This document shows, one piece after another, positions 28,585 through 37,236 of a stretch of 64,000 nucleotides of DNA. The notes beneath the pieces were generated by a model. It made no database searches. It had not been told where the DNA came from and saw only the letters and a list, made by a program, of their open reading frames with translations. The stretch's first letter is position 1; each line of letters opens with the position of its first letter. Position numbers and translations under genes: made by a program. Origin of the DNA: an uncultured Hyphomonas sp. Lineage in GTDB: Bacteria > Pseudomonadota > Alphaproteobacteria > Caulobacterales > Hyphomonadaceae. The stretch is from assembly GCF_963678195.1 (NCBI RefSeq), contig NZ_OY782759.1, positions 868,001 through 932,000 of the forward strand, written 5' to 3'.

Positions 28585-30360
28585 TTAGTTGGTGCTGCTG
28601 GCAGGCGTTCCCGGGCTGGCGCAGGATTTCATTTTCTCCGGGCGGAAAAGACTGACCTCATAACTCTTCAGGGTTTGCAGGCCGGTGTCGATTTCCTGTG
28701 TGCTGGCAGAAATCAGTGCGCGGGTTTCCGGAGGAATGTCCGGGTACTGGCAGGCAAGCTCTGCCGCCGCGGCATTGATGCGCATGGCCAGCATGGCATT
28801 GCGCCCTGCACTCAGATCGTTGATGCATTTGGCCCCGACAAACAGGCAGAGGCCGGCGAGAGCCGCCTGGCGCATCCGGTCATTCCAGCGTCGCGAAAGG
28901 GGAATAGCCAGCAGAATCAGTCCGAGCCAGGCATAATTGGCAAATGTGATGTAGCGGTTTGCAAAGGCCTGTTCCACGCCGAAGGTCGGCCACCTGCCGA
29001 GTGCCGTCAGGAAGTCTGCGCCGATGGCGAACGCGATCATGGCCAGCAGGCCACGCATGGCGAGCAGGGATGACCATCCCCGCCGCACAAGGGCGATTAA
29101 AACTCCGATCAGGCACAGCATACCTATCGCCGCGATCCATGGGGCACCTGGTCGGGAAATACGGGCAAACGCACTGCCCATGAAATTGGCCATATAGTGC
29201 ACAATGCCGAGGACAGCGTCACCCAATGGGCGGCTGCTCAGCATGTCCTCTGCATACCCTGTCCGGGTGAGCATGTAGTGCCAGAGCAGCGCCGCGGAGA
29301 GTGCGCCCCAGATAGACAGGGCCATGCCCTTCATTCGCCAGCCGGCTTGCGGGTGCAGGCAGATGAGCGCGAAACCGATGGGCAGCAGGGTCCAGGCGGT
29401 TGCAAACCCGTATATCGCAACCGCCGTTGCTGCTGCAGCAACAAGGGTCTGAGGCACGGTCAGGTTGGGGCGGGAGAGAAGGTCAATCGTCCACAAGACT
29501 CCTGTGGTGCAGATGAAGACGGCTACCTGCCAGCCCCACAGCCAGTTTGCTGCCTGGTCGAGCGAGAAGTACACGAAGGCGGCAATGCCGAGTGCAAGGG
29601 TGAGGTAACGGCTGGCATCGAAGGCATCGAGGGCGCGCCGGAGAATGTTCGAAAGCGCGAGGAAACCGACGCCAGCAATGGCAACGCTGATCAGCGGATC
29701 GATCCAGTGGCTCATGTGGCTCATGTCTGCCGTGGCCAGCATGACGAGATAGCCAGAGGCGTGCCAGTGCGAACCATGCTGTCGGAAGAGGTCTGCGAGT
29801 GTCAGGGTTCCCGATTGCGCCGCAGCATATAGCGGCACGATATCCCAATGGTCGAAATAGGGCACCTGATAGTGGAAGATGGCCGTGTAGAGGCCGGTCA
29901 TAGCGAACATGACGGCCGGGATGAGCCAGGGCTTCCAATCCCGGGGCCGGCTGGTCGCAGACCGATCCGGTGCAAAGGCGAGACTTCGTGACAGGATGTA
30001 GACCACAGGTGGCACCATCACGATCGTGACAGCGAAAGCATGCCAGTAGGGGGCGGAGAAAACATCCGTCATGATGCTGAAGATCAGCGCATTGAGTATC
30101 GCCCCGGTCCCGGCGGCAAAGGCAAATGCCGGCAAGGCTTTGGAATGCGGCTCGCTGGAGCGGAAGGTGAAATTATAATGGCCCAGATAGGAAACGCAGA
30201 AAGCCGTGAAGAAGCCAAGCAGGGTCGCGAAGGTTGGGCGGATCCCGCCGAATTCCACCGCTAGCCAGAGCACAAGAGCGTGTGTCAGGGTTGCCGCAAC
30301 GCCAACAATCCCGAAACGCATGATACGGGTTGCTGTCTGGAAGCGGTCACGCGTCATCAT
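28585..30360 (-). CDS. GtrA-domain protein fused to a large polytopic membrane domain
   Basis: 591 residues. Residues 14-130 form a GtrA domain of four helices (MRFGIVGVAATLTHALVLWL, FFTAFCVSYLGHYNFTF), which normally moves lipid-linked sugar across the membrane. It is fused to about 450 residues with ten or more further helices resembling GT-C glycosyltransferase scaffolds (HYQVPYFDHWDIVPLY after the first new helix carries acidic residues in the loop, as GT-C catalytic loops do). GtrA proteins are usually about 130 residues alone. Its start overlaps the end of the glycosyltransferase gene. Likely role: transfer of a polyprenyl-linked sugar to an envelope glycan. Confidence 0.75.
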   Translation of the reverse strand: MMTRDRFQTATRIMRFGIVGVAATLTHALVLWLAVEFGGIRPTFATLLGFFTAFCVSYLGHYNFTFRSSEPHSKALPAFAFAAGTGAILNALIFSIMTDVFSAPYWHAFAVTIVMVPPVVYILSRSLAFAPDRSATSRPRDWKPWLIPAVMFAMTGLYTAIFHYQVPYFDHWDIVPLYAAAQSGTLTLADLFRQHGSHWHASGYLVMLATADMSHMSHWIDPLISVAIAGVGFLALSNILRRALDAFDASRYLTLALGIAAFVYFSLDQAANWLWGWQVAVFICTTGVLWTIDLLSRPNLTVPQTLVAAAATAVAIYGFATAWTLLPIGFALICLHPQAGWRMKGMALSIWGALSAALLWHYMLTRTGYAEDMLSSRPLGDAVLGIVHYMANFMGSAFARISRPGAPWIAAIGMLCLIGVLIALVRRGWSSLLAMRGLLAMIAFAIGADFLTALGRWPTFGVEQAFANRYITFANYAWLGLILLAIPLSRRWNDRMRQAALAGLCLFVGAKCINDLSAGRNAMLAMRINAAAAELACQYPDIPPETRALISASTQEIDTGLQTLKSYEVSLFRPEKMKSCASPGTPASSTN

Positions 30361-31303
30361 CACTCGATCCTTGTTGAATCTCTTCGATGATGTAGATCGG
30401 CCGCCGCTTGGTCTCGGCAAAGATGCGGGCGATATACTCCCCCAGAATACCGATGCTCAGCAGCTGGAGGCCTCCAAGAAAGAAGATCGCTGTTGCAAGC
30501 GTAGCATAGCCGGGCGTGTCGCGGCCGAGAACAAGTGTTTTCGCCACGATCCAGGCCGCGTAAAGCAGCGCGAGGACAGCCGTGATCCCTCCGAAGACCG
30601 ACCAGACACGCAACGGTACCGTGCTGAAGGAGACAAGGCCTTGCCAGGCATAGGCGAACAGGTGACCGAACGACCATTTACTGGCGCCGGTTCTGCGCAT
30701 CTCCACTTCGTAGGGAATCGCCTGCTGCGAAAACCCGATCCACGCATAGAGCCCTTTCATGAAGCGGTTTTGCTCCGGCAGGGATTTCAGCGCATCGACC
30801 GCCCGGCGAGAGAGCAGGCGGAAATCCCCGGCCCCAGCCGGAATGGCAACTTCCGATGTCCGGGCGAAGATCCGGTAGAACATGTTTGAAAGCGGTCCGC
30901 GGATGGCTCCGTCCGTCTTGCGCGACTTTCTCAGGCCATAGACAACGTCAATCCCCCGATTGAAGGCTTCCATCATCGGGATCAGGACTTCCGGCGGGTG
31001 CTGAAGGTCTCCGTCCATGATCAGAACGGCTTTGCCTCTCGCTGTGTCCAGTCCGGATGTGATGGCGGCTTCCTTGCCGAAATTGCGGGACAATTTCACC
31101 ACGCGGATCGCCGGTGTCTGCTCGCGGGCCGCTACCAGGCGTTCGTAGGTGTCGTCCTTGCTGCCATCGTCAATGCAGATAATTTCCCATGTCACGCCCA
31201 GACCGTCGAGGACGGGGAGCAGGCGTTGGAACAGGGGGGCGATGTTGCCCGCCTCATTGAAAAAGGGAATGACGACAGAAATTTCCGGGGAAGTTTCAAC
31301 CAC
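30347..31303 (-). CDS. GT2 polyprenyl-phosphate glycosyltransferase (GtrB/DPM1-like)
   Basis: 318 residues. GT2 catalytic domain: EISVVIPFFNEAGNIAPLFQ, IICIDDGSKDDTYE, the DxD-like IMDGDLQHPPE, and a GAGDFRLLSRR stretch. Two C-terminal helices (VWSVFGGITAVLALLYAAWI and LATAIFFLGGLQLLSIGILG) and GEYIARIFAETKRRP are typical of enzymes that load a sugar on undecaprenyl phosphate. The start is GTG. The downstream GtrA-fusion gene overlaps its 3' end by 14 bases, so the pair forms a sugar-loading and flipping unit. Confidence 0.87.
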   Translation of the reverse strand: MVETSPEISVVIPFFNEAGNIAPLFQRLLPVLDGLGVTWEIICIDDGSKDDTYERLVAAREQTPAIRVVKLSRNFGKEAAITSGLDTARGKAVLIMDGDLQHPPEVLIPMMEAFNRGIDVVYGLRKSRKTDGAIRGPLSNMFYRIFARTSEVAIPAGAGDFRLLSRRAVDALKSLPEQNRFMKGLYAWIGFSQQAIPYEVEMRRTGASKWSFGHLFAYAWQGLVSFSTVPLRVWSVFGGITAVLALLYAAWIVAKTLVLGRDTPGYATLATAIFFLGGLQLLSIGILGEYIARIFAETKRRPIYIIEEIQQGSSDDDA

Positions 31304-31426
31304 AATTTATGTCCCGGATTGGTATCAGGCAGAGCTTCACCCTTTGCATGGTGCCCCGTCTTTGACAATCCGAAGTTACGCAATCATTAGGGGCCGCAAT
31401 GCTGCGCTGCTGTCGGGCTGTGAGAT

Positions 31427-31462
31427 ATCGGGATGAAGGAATGGGCACCCCTTCATCCCGAT
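31427..31462 (-). terminator. Long stem-loop after metY
   Basis: ATCGGGATGAAGG (31427-31439) and CCTTCATCCCGAT (31450-31462) form a perfect 13-base stem with a 10-base loop, 8 bases past the metY stop. No T run follows on the minus strand, so it may protect the 3' end or act with Rho rather than be an intrinsic terminator. Confidence 0.5.
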
Positions 31463-31470
31463 TGTCTGAA

Positions 31471-32757
31471 TCACATCGCCGCCTTCAGTGCCTGATCCAG
31501 GTCTGCGATCAAATCGTCGGCATCTTCGATGCCGATGGAGAGGCGGACGGTGTCCGGCGAGGCGCCGGCGGCGATTTGCTGTTCTTCCGTCAGCTGGCGG
31601 TGCGTGGTCGAGGCCGGGTGGATGACCAGCGAGCGGGCATCGCCAAGGTTTGCGACATGGCTGAACAGGTTCAGTTCCGCCACGAACTTGGTGCAGGCGG
31701 TGTAGCCGCCCTTCAGCTGCACGGTGAACAGCGCGCCAGCGCCTTTCGGGCAGATTTTCGGGATGCGGTCCTTGTAGGGCGAGCTGTCCAGCCCGGCATA
31801 GGTGACGCCGGCGACGGCCTCATGGCCTTCCAGCCAGGCAGCGATCTTCTTCGCATTGGCGATGTGTTTCTCCATGCGCAGTGACAGGGTCTCGATGCCC
31901 ATCAGCGTGTAGTGCGCGCCCTGCGGGTTCATCGTCATGCCGAGGTCACGCAGGCCGATGGCGATGCCATGGAAGGTGAAGGCGGCCGGGCCGAACGTCT
32001 CGTGGAAGGTGAGGCCGTGATAGGCCGGTTCCGGCTGGGAGAGGGAGGGGAACTTGTCGCTGGCCGACCAGTCGAACTTGCCGGAATCGACGACAACGCC
32101 GCCGGTGACCGTACCGTTGCCGGTCATGTATTTCGTGAGGGAGTGAACCACCAGCGTCGCGCCATGGTCGATCGGGCGGCAGAGATAAGGCGTCGCCGTG
32201 GTGTTATCCACGATCAGCGGAATACCGGCCTCGTCGGCGATGGCGGCGACGGCGTCGAGGTCGGTGATGTAGCCGCCGGGGTTGGCGATGGTCTCGCAGA
32301 AGATGGCGCGGGTGTCGTCATTGATCGCGGCTTTCACAGCGTCCAGATCGTCGAAGTCGACAAAGGTGCACGACCAGCCGAAGCGTTTGAAGGTCTGGCT
32401 GAACTGGGTGATCGTGCCGCCATAGAGACGCGTCGAGGCAACGATGTTGCGGCCTGGCGCCATCAGCGGGAAGAGCGCCATGATCTGCGCGGCATGGCCG
32501 GACGAGCAGCAGACAGCGCCCGCGCCGCCTTCCAGCGCCGCAATCCGGTTCTGGAGCGCGCCGATGGTCGGATTGGTCAGGCGGGAATAGATATAGCCGA
32601 CTTCCTGCAGGCCGAAGAGGGCCGCGGCATGGTCGGCGTCGCGGAAGACATAAGCCGTCGTCTGATAGATCGGCACCTGGCGCGCGCCGGTGGCCGGGTC
32701 GGCCTCGGTGCCTGCGTGAATGGCCAGCGTGTCAAAGCCCTGCGGTGTGTCGGTCAT
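31471..32757 (-). CDS. metY: O-acetylhomoserine sulfhydrylase (PLP-dependent)
   Basis: Makes homocysteine from O-acetylhomoserine and sulfide. 428 residues. The N-terminus FDTLAIHAGTEADPATGARQ and YIYSRLTNPT are typical; the PLP lysine is in VVHSLTKYMTGNGTVTGGVV; the C-terminus has GDARSLVIHPASTTHRQL and the VRLSIGIEDADDLIADLDQA motif of Cys/Met-metabolism enzymes. The long insert near residues 230-260 distinguishes MetY from MetB/MetZ. Start ATG 32757. It stands as a single gene closed by a long stem-loop. Confidence 0.93.
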   Translation of the reverse strand: MTDTPQGFDTLAIHAGTEADPATGARQVPIYQTTAYVFRDADHAAALFGLQEVGYIYSRLTNPTIGALQNRIAALEGGAGAVCCSSGHAAQIMALFPLMAPGRNIVASTRLYGGTITQFSQTFKRFGWSCTFVDFDDLDAVKAAINDDTRAIFCETIANPGGYITDLDAVAAIADEAGIPLIVDNTTATPYLCRPIDHGATLVVHSLTKYMTGNGTVTGGVVVDSGKFDWSASDKFPSLSQPEPAYHGLTFHETFGPAAFTFHGIAIGLRDLGMTMNPQGAHYTLMGIETLSLRMEKHIANAKKIAAWLEGHEAVAGVTYAGLDSSPYKDRIPKICPKGAGALFTVQLKGGYTACTKFVAELNLFSHVANLGDARSLVIHPASTTHRQLTEEQQIAAGASPDTVRLSIGIEDADDLIADLDQALKAAM

Positions 32758-32869
32758 GTCGTTTCCTCACTCGTGTACCTGCGGTTTCCCCGCCGTCTTT
32801 AGGGGAGGGGCCAGGGTGCAGCAATGAGGAAAACTGACGTGTTCACCGCAGGTTGGCTGAAGGCTGCCC

Positions 32870-33721
32870 TTACTGGCTGAACGTGTCGCAGGCGTTCGGA
32901 TCGCCGGTGGAGAGACCGCGGCGCAGCCATTCGACCCGCTGTTCCGCCGTACCGTGGGTGAAGGCTTCCGGCGTTACCTTGCCGGTCATGCGCTTCTGGA
33001 TCATGTCGTCGCCGATGGCCTGAGCGGTGCGCAGGCCTTCCTCGACATCGCCCGGCTCAAGCGCAACCGCGCCGTCTGAGACCTGCGCGGCATGGGCCGC
33101 CCAGACACCGGCATAGCAATCGGCCTGCAGTTCCAGAGCGATGGACCAGGCGTTTGCCTCTTCCTGGCTGCGCGCCGCCTGCTGGGCCTGGCGCACCTTG
33201 TCGCTGGCACCGGTCAGCTTCTGAACATGGTGGCCGAACTCATGCGCGATCACGTAAGCCTTGGCGAAGTCTGCACCGGACGCGCCGAGCTGGGTCTGCA
33301 TGTCCTGCCAGAAGCCGAGGTCGAGATACACGGTCTGGTCGGCCGGGCAGTAGAACGGCCCCATGGCGGCCTGGCCATAGCCACAGCCCGTGCCGGTGCC
33401 CTGTTCATAGAGCACCACGGTCGGCGCGCGATAGCCGCGGAGTGTCTGGCTCCACACATCATTGATATTGGCGCCGATGATGTCGACGAACTGGCCGGCT
33501 TCGTCTTCGGGTGTGCCGCGGACGCCTTCCTGCGTGCTGGCGGCGTTGCCAGCCGACTGGTTGCCGACGATCTGGGCAACTTCTTCCGGCTCCATGCCGA
33601 GGACGAAATAGCCGATCAGGGCGATGATGATGACGCCGATACCGCCGCCGGCCACCTTGCCAGGGCCCATGCCGCGACGGTCCTCGATATTGCCGCCCTT
33701 GCGTCCACCTTGCCAGCGCAT
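32870..33721 (-). CDS. YpfJ/KPN_02809-family neutral zinc metallopeptidase
   Basis: 283 residues from ATG 33721, preceded by CAGGAGAG. The N-terminal cytoplasmic part is basic (MRWQGGRKGGNIEDRRG), then one helix (VAGGGIGVIIIALIGYFVLG), then the catalytic domain with AYVIAHEFGHHVQKLTG (HExxH) and the ELQADCYAGVWAAH segment holding the third ligand. FYCPADQTVYLDLGFW and GEGLRTAQAIGDD-like stretches complete the family pattern. Substrate unknown. The frame is open for another 173 codons upstream, but that part is antisense to yjbQ. Confidence 0.88.
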   Translation of the reverse strand: MRWQGGRKGGNIEDRRGMGPGKVAGGGIGVIIIALIGYFVLGMEPEEVAQIVGNQSAGNAASTQEGVRGTPEDEAGQFVDIIGANINDVWSQTLRGYRAPTVVLYEQGTGTGCGYGQAAMGPFYCPADQTVYLDLGFWQDMQTQLGASGADFAKAYVIAHEFGHHVQKLTGASDKVRQAQQAARSQEEANAWSIALELQADCYAGVWAAHAAQVSDGAVALEPGDVEEGLRTAQAIGDDMIQKRMTGKVTPEAFTHGTAEQRVEWLRRGLSTGDPNACDTFSQ

Positions 33722-33832
33722 CCGCTCTCTCCTGATACTGTGCCGGGCCCCACGCCCGTCCATTGCCGTTATCCTAGCATTCATGCGAGGACGAAACAGT
33801 CCTTTTGGCCAGCCCATGCAGGGGGAGTTCTC

Positions 33833-34255
33833 ATGCACGAAACCATTGCTCTCAGGACTTCGGGGCAGGGCCTCTATGAATTCACCCGGGCCGTCCAGCG
33901 CTTCCTGTCCGATGCCTCCGTCCGCGACGGGCTGCTGACGCTGTTCTGCCAGCACACGTCCTGCTCTCTGCTGGTGCAGGAGAATGCCGATCCCGATGTG
34001 CAGGCCGACCTGAAGGCGTTTTTCCGCCGGCTCGCGCCACCGGCGAACGATCCTTCCATGAGCTATCTGGAACACCGCACCGAAGGGCCGGACGACATGC
34101 CTGCCCATATCAAGGCCGCGCTGACGCAGACATCCCTGTCCATTCCAGTTGTCGGCGGACGCATGGCGCTCGGCACCTGGCAGGGGCTTTACCTGTTCGA
34201 GCACCGCGACGCCCCGCACACACGCCGCGTGGTGGCGCACTTACTGGAAGGCTAG
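33833..34255 (+). CDS. yjbQ: YjbQ-family protein (UPF0047)
   Basis: 140 residues. Typical YjbQ sequence with LTLFCQHTSCSLLVQENADP, SYLEHRTEGPDDMPAHIKAA and the C-terminal RMALGTWQGLYLFEHRDAPH. The conserved Cys/His residues form the putative active site; some members have weak thiamine-phosphate synthase activity. ATG 33833 has GGGGGAG upstream. It is divergent from the zinc peptidase gene and its stop overlaps the convergent methyltransferase gene in a shared CTAG (34252-34255). Confidence 0.9.
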   Translation: MHETIALRTSGQGLYEFTRAVQRFLSDASVRDGLLTLFCQHTSCSLLVQENADPDVQADLKAFFRRLAPPANDPSMSYLEHRTEGPDDMPAHIKAALTQTSLSIPVVGGRMALGTWQGLYLFEHRDAPHTRRVVAHLLEG

Positions 34256-35298
34256 AACCCGGCCGGCGTCGGCAGGCCCCCGGAAGAGAGACAGATGGCC
34301 TTGAAGCGTTCGCCCATGTCTTTCGGGTCGATCAGGCGCTGGGCGGCGTTGAACATGGCTTCGGCGTCGTCCGGGTTTGCCTTCACCAGCTGATTGAGCC
34401 GCGCCTGCGCGCCGAGGCCCAGCAGGAACATGCCCTGCGGGGAGGGCCCGGCTACGTCCAGTCCAACTTTTTTGGCGAGGCGCGCCAGCCGCCCGAAATC
34501 GACATCCACCGTCAGGTCAGACTCGCCGGGCAGGGCGAGCGGGCTCACCTGCTGGCCATCCTTGTACGAACGGAGGCTGTCGCCGGGCGCGACATCTGCC
34601 GGGCCATAGTCCACGAACAGGGCGCGGAACGGACCGGGCCGTGTGACGAGGTCTGCCAGCAGGATATCGAGGCCGGTCTGGACTTCAACCACGGCGCTTG
34701 TCTCTGCGGCGCCTTCCGGCGCGGCCTGTTCATCGGCAGCAAGGCCGAAGACGAGCTGGTCGTTCGCATCGAGCCCGATCACGCATTCGCGCCAGCCATT
34801 GCCGTCCTTGCGGAACTGACGGGCGGGCAGGCAGTCGAGATATTCATTGGCCACCAGCAGCATCGGCCCGGCCGGCACTTCGGCGAGCGTGGCGGCAAAG
34901 TCCGGCTGGGCCGCGGCAAGGGCTTCACGCTGGATCTCGCGCATGGCGGGGGCGGGTTCCACGAGGGTGACGCGCATGGCGCGGGCGAAGTCTTCGCCGC
35001 CGGCCACCATGGCGAGGCGCAGCGCATCCTGCATCAGCACGCCGCGTCCGGGGCCGATCTCGACGATGCGGATCTCGGTTGGTGATCCCAGCGCCTTCCA
35101 CTCATGCACCAGCCATAGGCCGATCAGTTCCCCGAAGACCTGGCTGATCTCGGGCGCGGTGATGAAATCTTTCCCGATGCCAGGGCGGGTCGCGTAATAG
35201 CCCTGGCCTGTGTCATGCAGGCAGAGCTGCATATAGGTCGACACAGGGATCGGGCCGCCCGTTTCGATCAGGCGGATGAGGCGGTCTTTCAGGGTCAC
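34252..35298 (-). CDS. NDUFAF7/MidA-family SAM-dependent methyltransferase
   Basis: 348 residues. Family signatures: PIPVSTYMQLCLHDTGQGYY, the DFITAPEISQVFGELIGLW block, the SAM site RIVEIGPGRGVLMQDALRL, and VANEYLDCLPARQF. The mitochondrial homologue NDUFAF7 dimethylates an arginine in a complex I subunit; a bacterial role in complex I assembly is plausible but unproven. The GTG start overlaps the lgt stop codon by 4 bases (GTGA), so it is translationally coupled to lgt, a pairing common in alphaproteobacteria. Confidence 0.9.
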   Translation of the reverse strand: MTLKDRLIRLIETGGPIPVSTYMQLCLHDTGQGYYATRPGIGKDFITAPEISQVFGELIGLWLVHEWKALGSPTEIRIVEIGPGRGVLMQDALRLAMVAGGEDFARAMRVTLVEPAPAMREIQREALAAAQPDFAATLAEVPAGPMLLVANEYLDCLPARQFRKDGNGWRECVIGLDANDQLVFGLAADEQAAPEGAAETSAVVEVQTGLDILLADLVTRPGPFRALFVDYGPADVAPGDSLRSYKDGQQVSPLALPGESDLTVDVDFGRLARLAKKVGLDVAGPSPQGMFLLGLGAQARLNQLVKANPDDAEAMFNAAQRLIDPKDMGERFKAICLSSGGLPTPAGF

Positions 35299-36251
35299 GC
35301 GTCTTTCGGGGCCTTCGGCTTCAGCGCATGCCAGACGAGCCACGCACCGCCCAGCCACATCGGGATGGACAGGATCTGGCCCATGGTCAGCCATTCCGGC
35401 AGGCCGTGGACGAAACTGTCCGGCATACGGAAATTCTCCACCACGGTGCGGCCGAAGGCGTACATCAGCAGGAAGAGACCCGCGACAAGGCCTGGCCGCT
35501 TCAAGGCGCCGAAACGCCAGATCAGGATGGATAGCACGACCAGCGGCAGCCAGCCTTCCAGCGCGGATTCATAAAGCTGGCTCGGGAAGCGCGCCGTCTC
35601 GAAGCCGGTATAGACCCATTGGCCCGTCTCCCAGTTATAGGCCGGCGGCGTGGAACCGCGCACGATGCCTTCCGGGAACACCATGCCCCAGGGCGAGTCC
35701 GTATGGCGGCCATAGAGTTCGGCATTGATGAAGTTCGCAATCCGCACGAGGCCGATGCCGATCGGGGCCACGACGCCGGCAATGTCGCCGATGGCGTAGA
35801 GGCTCACCTTCCGCGACCAGGCGAAATAGACGAGTGCGATCGCGACGCCGGAAATCCCGCCATGGAAGGACATGCCGCCATCCCAGATCCGCAGGATCGT
35901 GCCCGGATCCTGCATCAGGACGTCAAACTGGTAGGGCACCATGTAGAAGAGGATATAGCCGAGCCGTCCGCCGAGGATGATGCCCAGGATGATCCAGAAC
36001 ATGATGTCATCCAGCTGGTCCTTGGTCAGCGGGCTCTCCCCCCCGAACAGAGCCGGGCGTTTGATCATTGCCGCGGCATACCACCAGGCGAGGCCGATCC
36101 CGGCCATATAGCCCAGCGCGTACCAGCGCAGATGGAACTTGCCGAGGCCGAGAAAACCGAAATCGATCGAGAAAAGGGCGGGGCTCATTTCAGGGAATGA
36201 AAGGGCACCCGCGGCCAGGTGCGCCCCCAGCAGCGTCATCGTGTCAAACAT
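35295..36251 (-). CDS. lgt: Prolipoprotein diacylglyceryl transferase
   Basis: Attaches diacylglycerol to the lipobox cysteine of prolipoproteins, the first step in maturation of the lipoproteins in this window. 318 residues, seven helices. Key parts: ILGGRLGYILFYMVPYQF, WDGGMSFHGGISG with the essential HGG, GIGLVRIANFINAELYGR (the Lgt signature, here with VRIANFIN for GRIGNFIN), and RFPSQLYESALEG. Start ATG 36251. It overlaps the downstream methyltransferase gene and is divergent from ubiK. Confidence 0.95.
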   Translation of the reverse strand: MFDTMTLLGAHLAAGALSFPEMSPALFSIDFGFLGLGKFHLRWYALGYMAGIGLAWWYAAAMIKRPALFGGESPLTKDQLDDIMFWIILGIILGGRLGYILFYMVPYQFDVLMQDPGTILRIWDGGMSFHGGISGVAIALVYFAWSRKVSLYAIGDIAGVVAPIGIGLVRIANFINAELYGRHTDSPWGMVFPEGIVRGSTPPAYNWETGQWVYTGFETARFPSQLYESALEGWLPLVVLSILIWRFGALKRPGLVAGLFLLMYAFGRTVVENFRMPDSFVHGLPEWLTMGQILSIPMWLGGAWLVWHALKPKAPKDA

Positions 36252-36340
36252 GCGGCCTCTTTTCCCTGTCTTGCCCCGGACCTATCTGTTACGGAAAGCG
36301 GCAGACAAGGTCAGCCACCCGCGCGCGAAGGAGTAGCCTC

Positions 36341-36598
36341 ATGGCGACGACAAATCCACTGCTCGATGACATTGCAGGTCTGATGACCGGCGCGCTCGGC
36401 GCGGCCCGGACCGCAGGCGAGGAAGCGAAGACGGCGGCCCAGTCCCGCGTACGGGGCATGATCGCCGATATGGACCTGGCCGGGCGCGACGAAGTCGAGG
36501 CGCTGAAGGCACTGGCCGTCTCGGCCCTCGAAAAGGTCGAGGCGCTTGAAAAGCGTGTGGCCGAGCTGGAAGCCGCCGCAAATCAGGGCGACAACTGA
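36341..36598 (+). CDS. ubiK: UbiK/BMFP-domain accessory protein
   Basis: 85 residues. A membrane-fusogenic-type amphipathic helix (DDIAGLMTGALGAARTAGEE) is followed by the coiled coil DEVEALKALAVSALEKVEAL ending EKRVAELEAAAN, the BMFP pattern. UbiK helps the ubiquinone-biosynthesis complex in proteobacteria. The start ATG 36341 has GAAGGAG upstream. It is divergent from lgt and followed by a YbjN-type gene after 130 bases. Confidence 0.82.
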   Translation: MATTNPLLDDIAGLMTGALGAARTAGEEAKTAAQSRVRGMIADMDLAGRDEVEALKALAVSALEKVEALEKRVAELEAAANQGDN

Positions 36599-36728
36599 GT
36601 CCTGCGCCTCCCGTAACTGTTGAAGCGGATGGACCTCGCGGCTGAGGGGGGTATGCATGGCCTATGCGTGGGGATAGCGCAGAGGGACGAATCCTGTCCC
36701 GATAACAAAGTCTGCGAGGGGAGCGTAA

Positions 36729-37232
36729 ATGACTGTCGGTCTGACCCGCAATGAATATAACATGATCGACCCGCTGGAACGGGTCGAACAGGCGCTCGAA
36801 GAGGGCGGCTGGCAGGCGGAGCGCGACGAAGAAGGTACGCTGCAGGCCGTTGCCGAAACCCGCTGGGGCGATCTCGGATCGCTGTTTGCCTATCGGCCGG
36901 ACCCGGCCGCGATCCATTTCTCGATGACGCTGGACGTGAAGCCGCAAACGGCGCGCCGCACCCAGATTGCCGAACTGATCATGATGGCGAACGAACGCCT
37001 CTGGCTCGGCCATTTCGACTACTGGGCCGATGAGGGCGTGATCATTTTCCGCTATACTTTCCCGATGATGGACCGGGACGAGCCGACGCTGGGCGAAGTG
37101 CGCAGCACGATGGCCGCTGCCGTCAGCGCGGTGGAGCGGTTCATCCCTGCTTTCAACTTCCTGATCTGGGCCGGAAAATCCCCGCGCGATGCCATCGATG
37201 CGGTGATGTTCGAAACCCACGGCGAAGCCTGA
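36729..37232 (+). CDS. YbjN-domain protein
   Basis: 167 residues. A YbjN-like fold is indicated by DPLERVEQALEEGGWQAERD, LGSLFAYRPDPAAIHFSMTL, IMMANERLWLGHFDYWADEG and VIIFRYTFPMMD. The family resembles type III secretion chaperones and has been called a sensory transduction regulator without firm mechanism. It ends 4 bases before proC, which suggests one transcript with proC. Confidence 0.82.
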   Translation: MTVGLTRNEYNMIDPLERVEQALEEGGWQAERDEEGTLQAVAETRWGDLGSLFAYRPDPAAIHFSMTLDVKPQTARRTQIAELIMMANERLWLGHFDYWADEGVIIFRYTFPMMDRDEPTLGEVRSTMAAAVSAVERFIPAFNFLIWAGKSPRDAIDAVMFETHGEA

Positions 37233-37236
37233 GGCG

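Noticed and set aside
33724-34240. Upstream extension of the zinc-peptidase frame
   Set aside because: It lies antisense to yjbQ; ATG 33721 has a good ribosome site and gives the family N-terminus.
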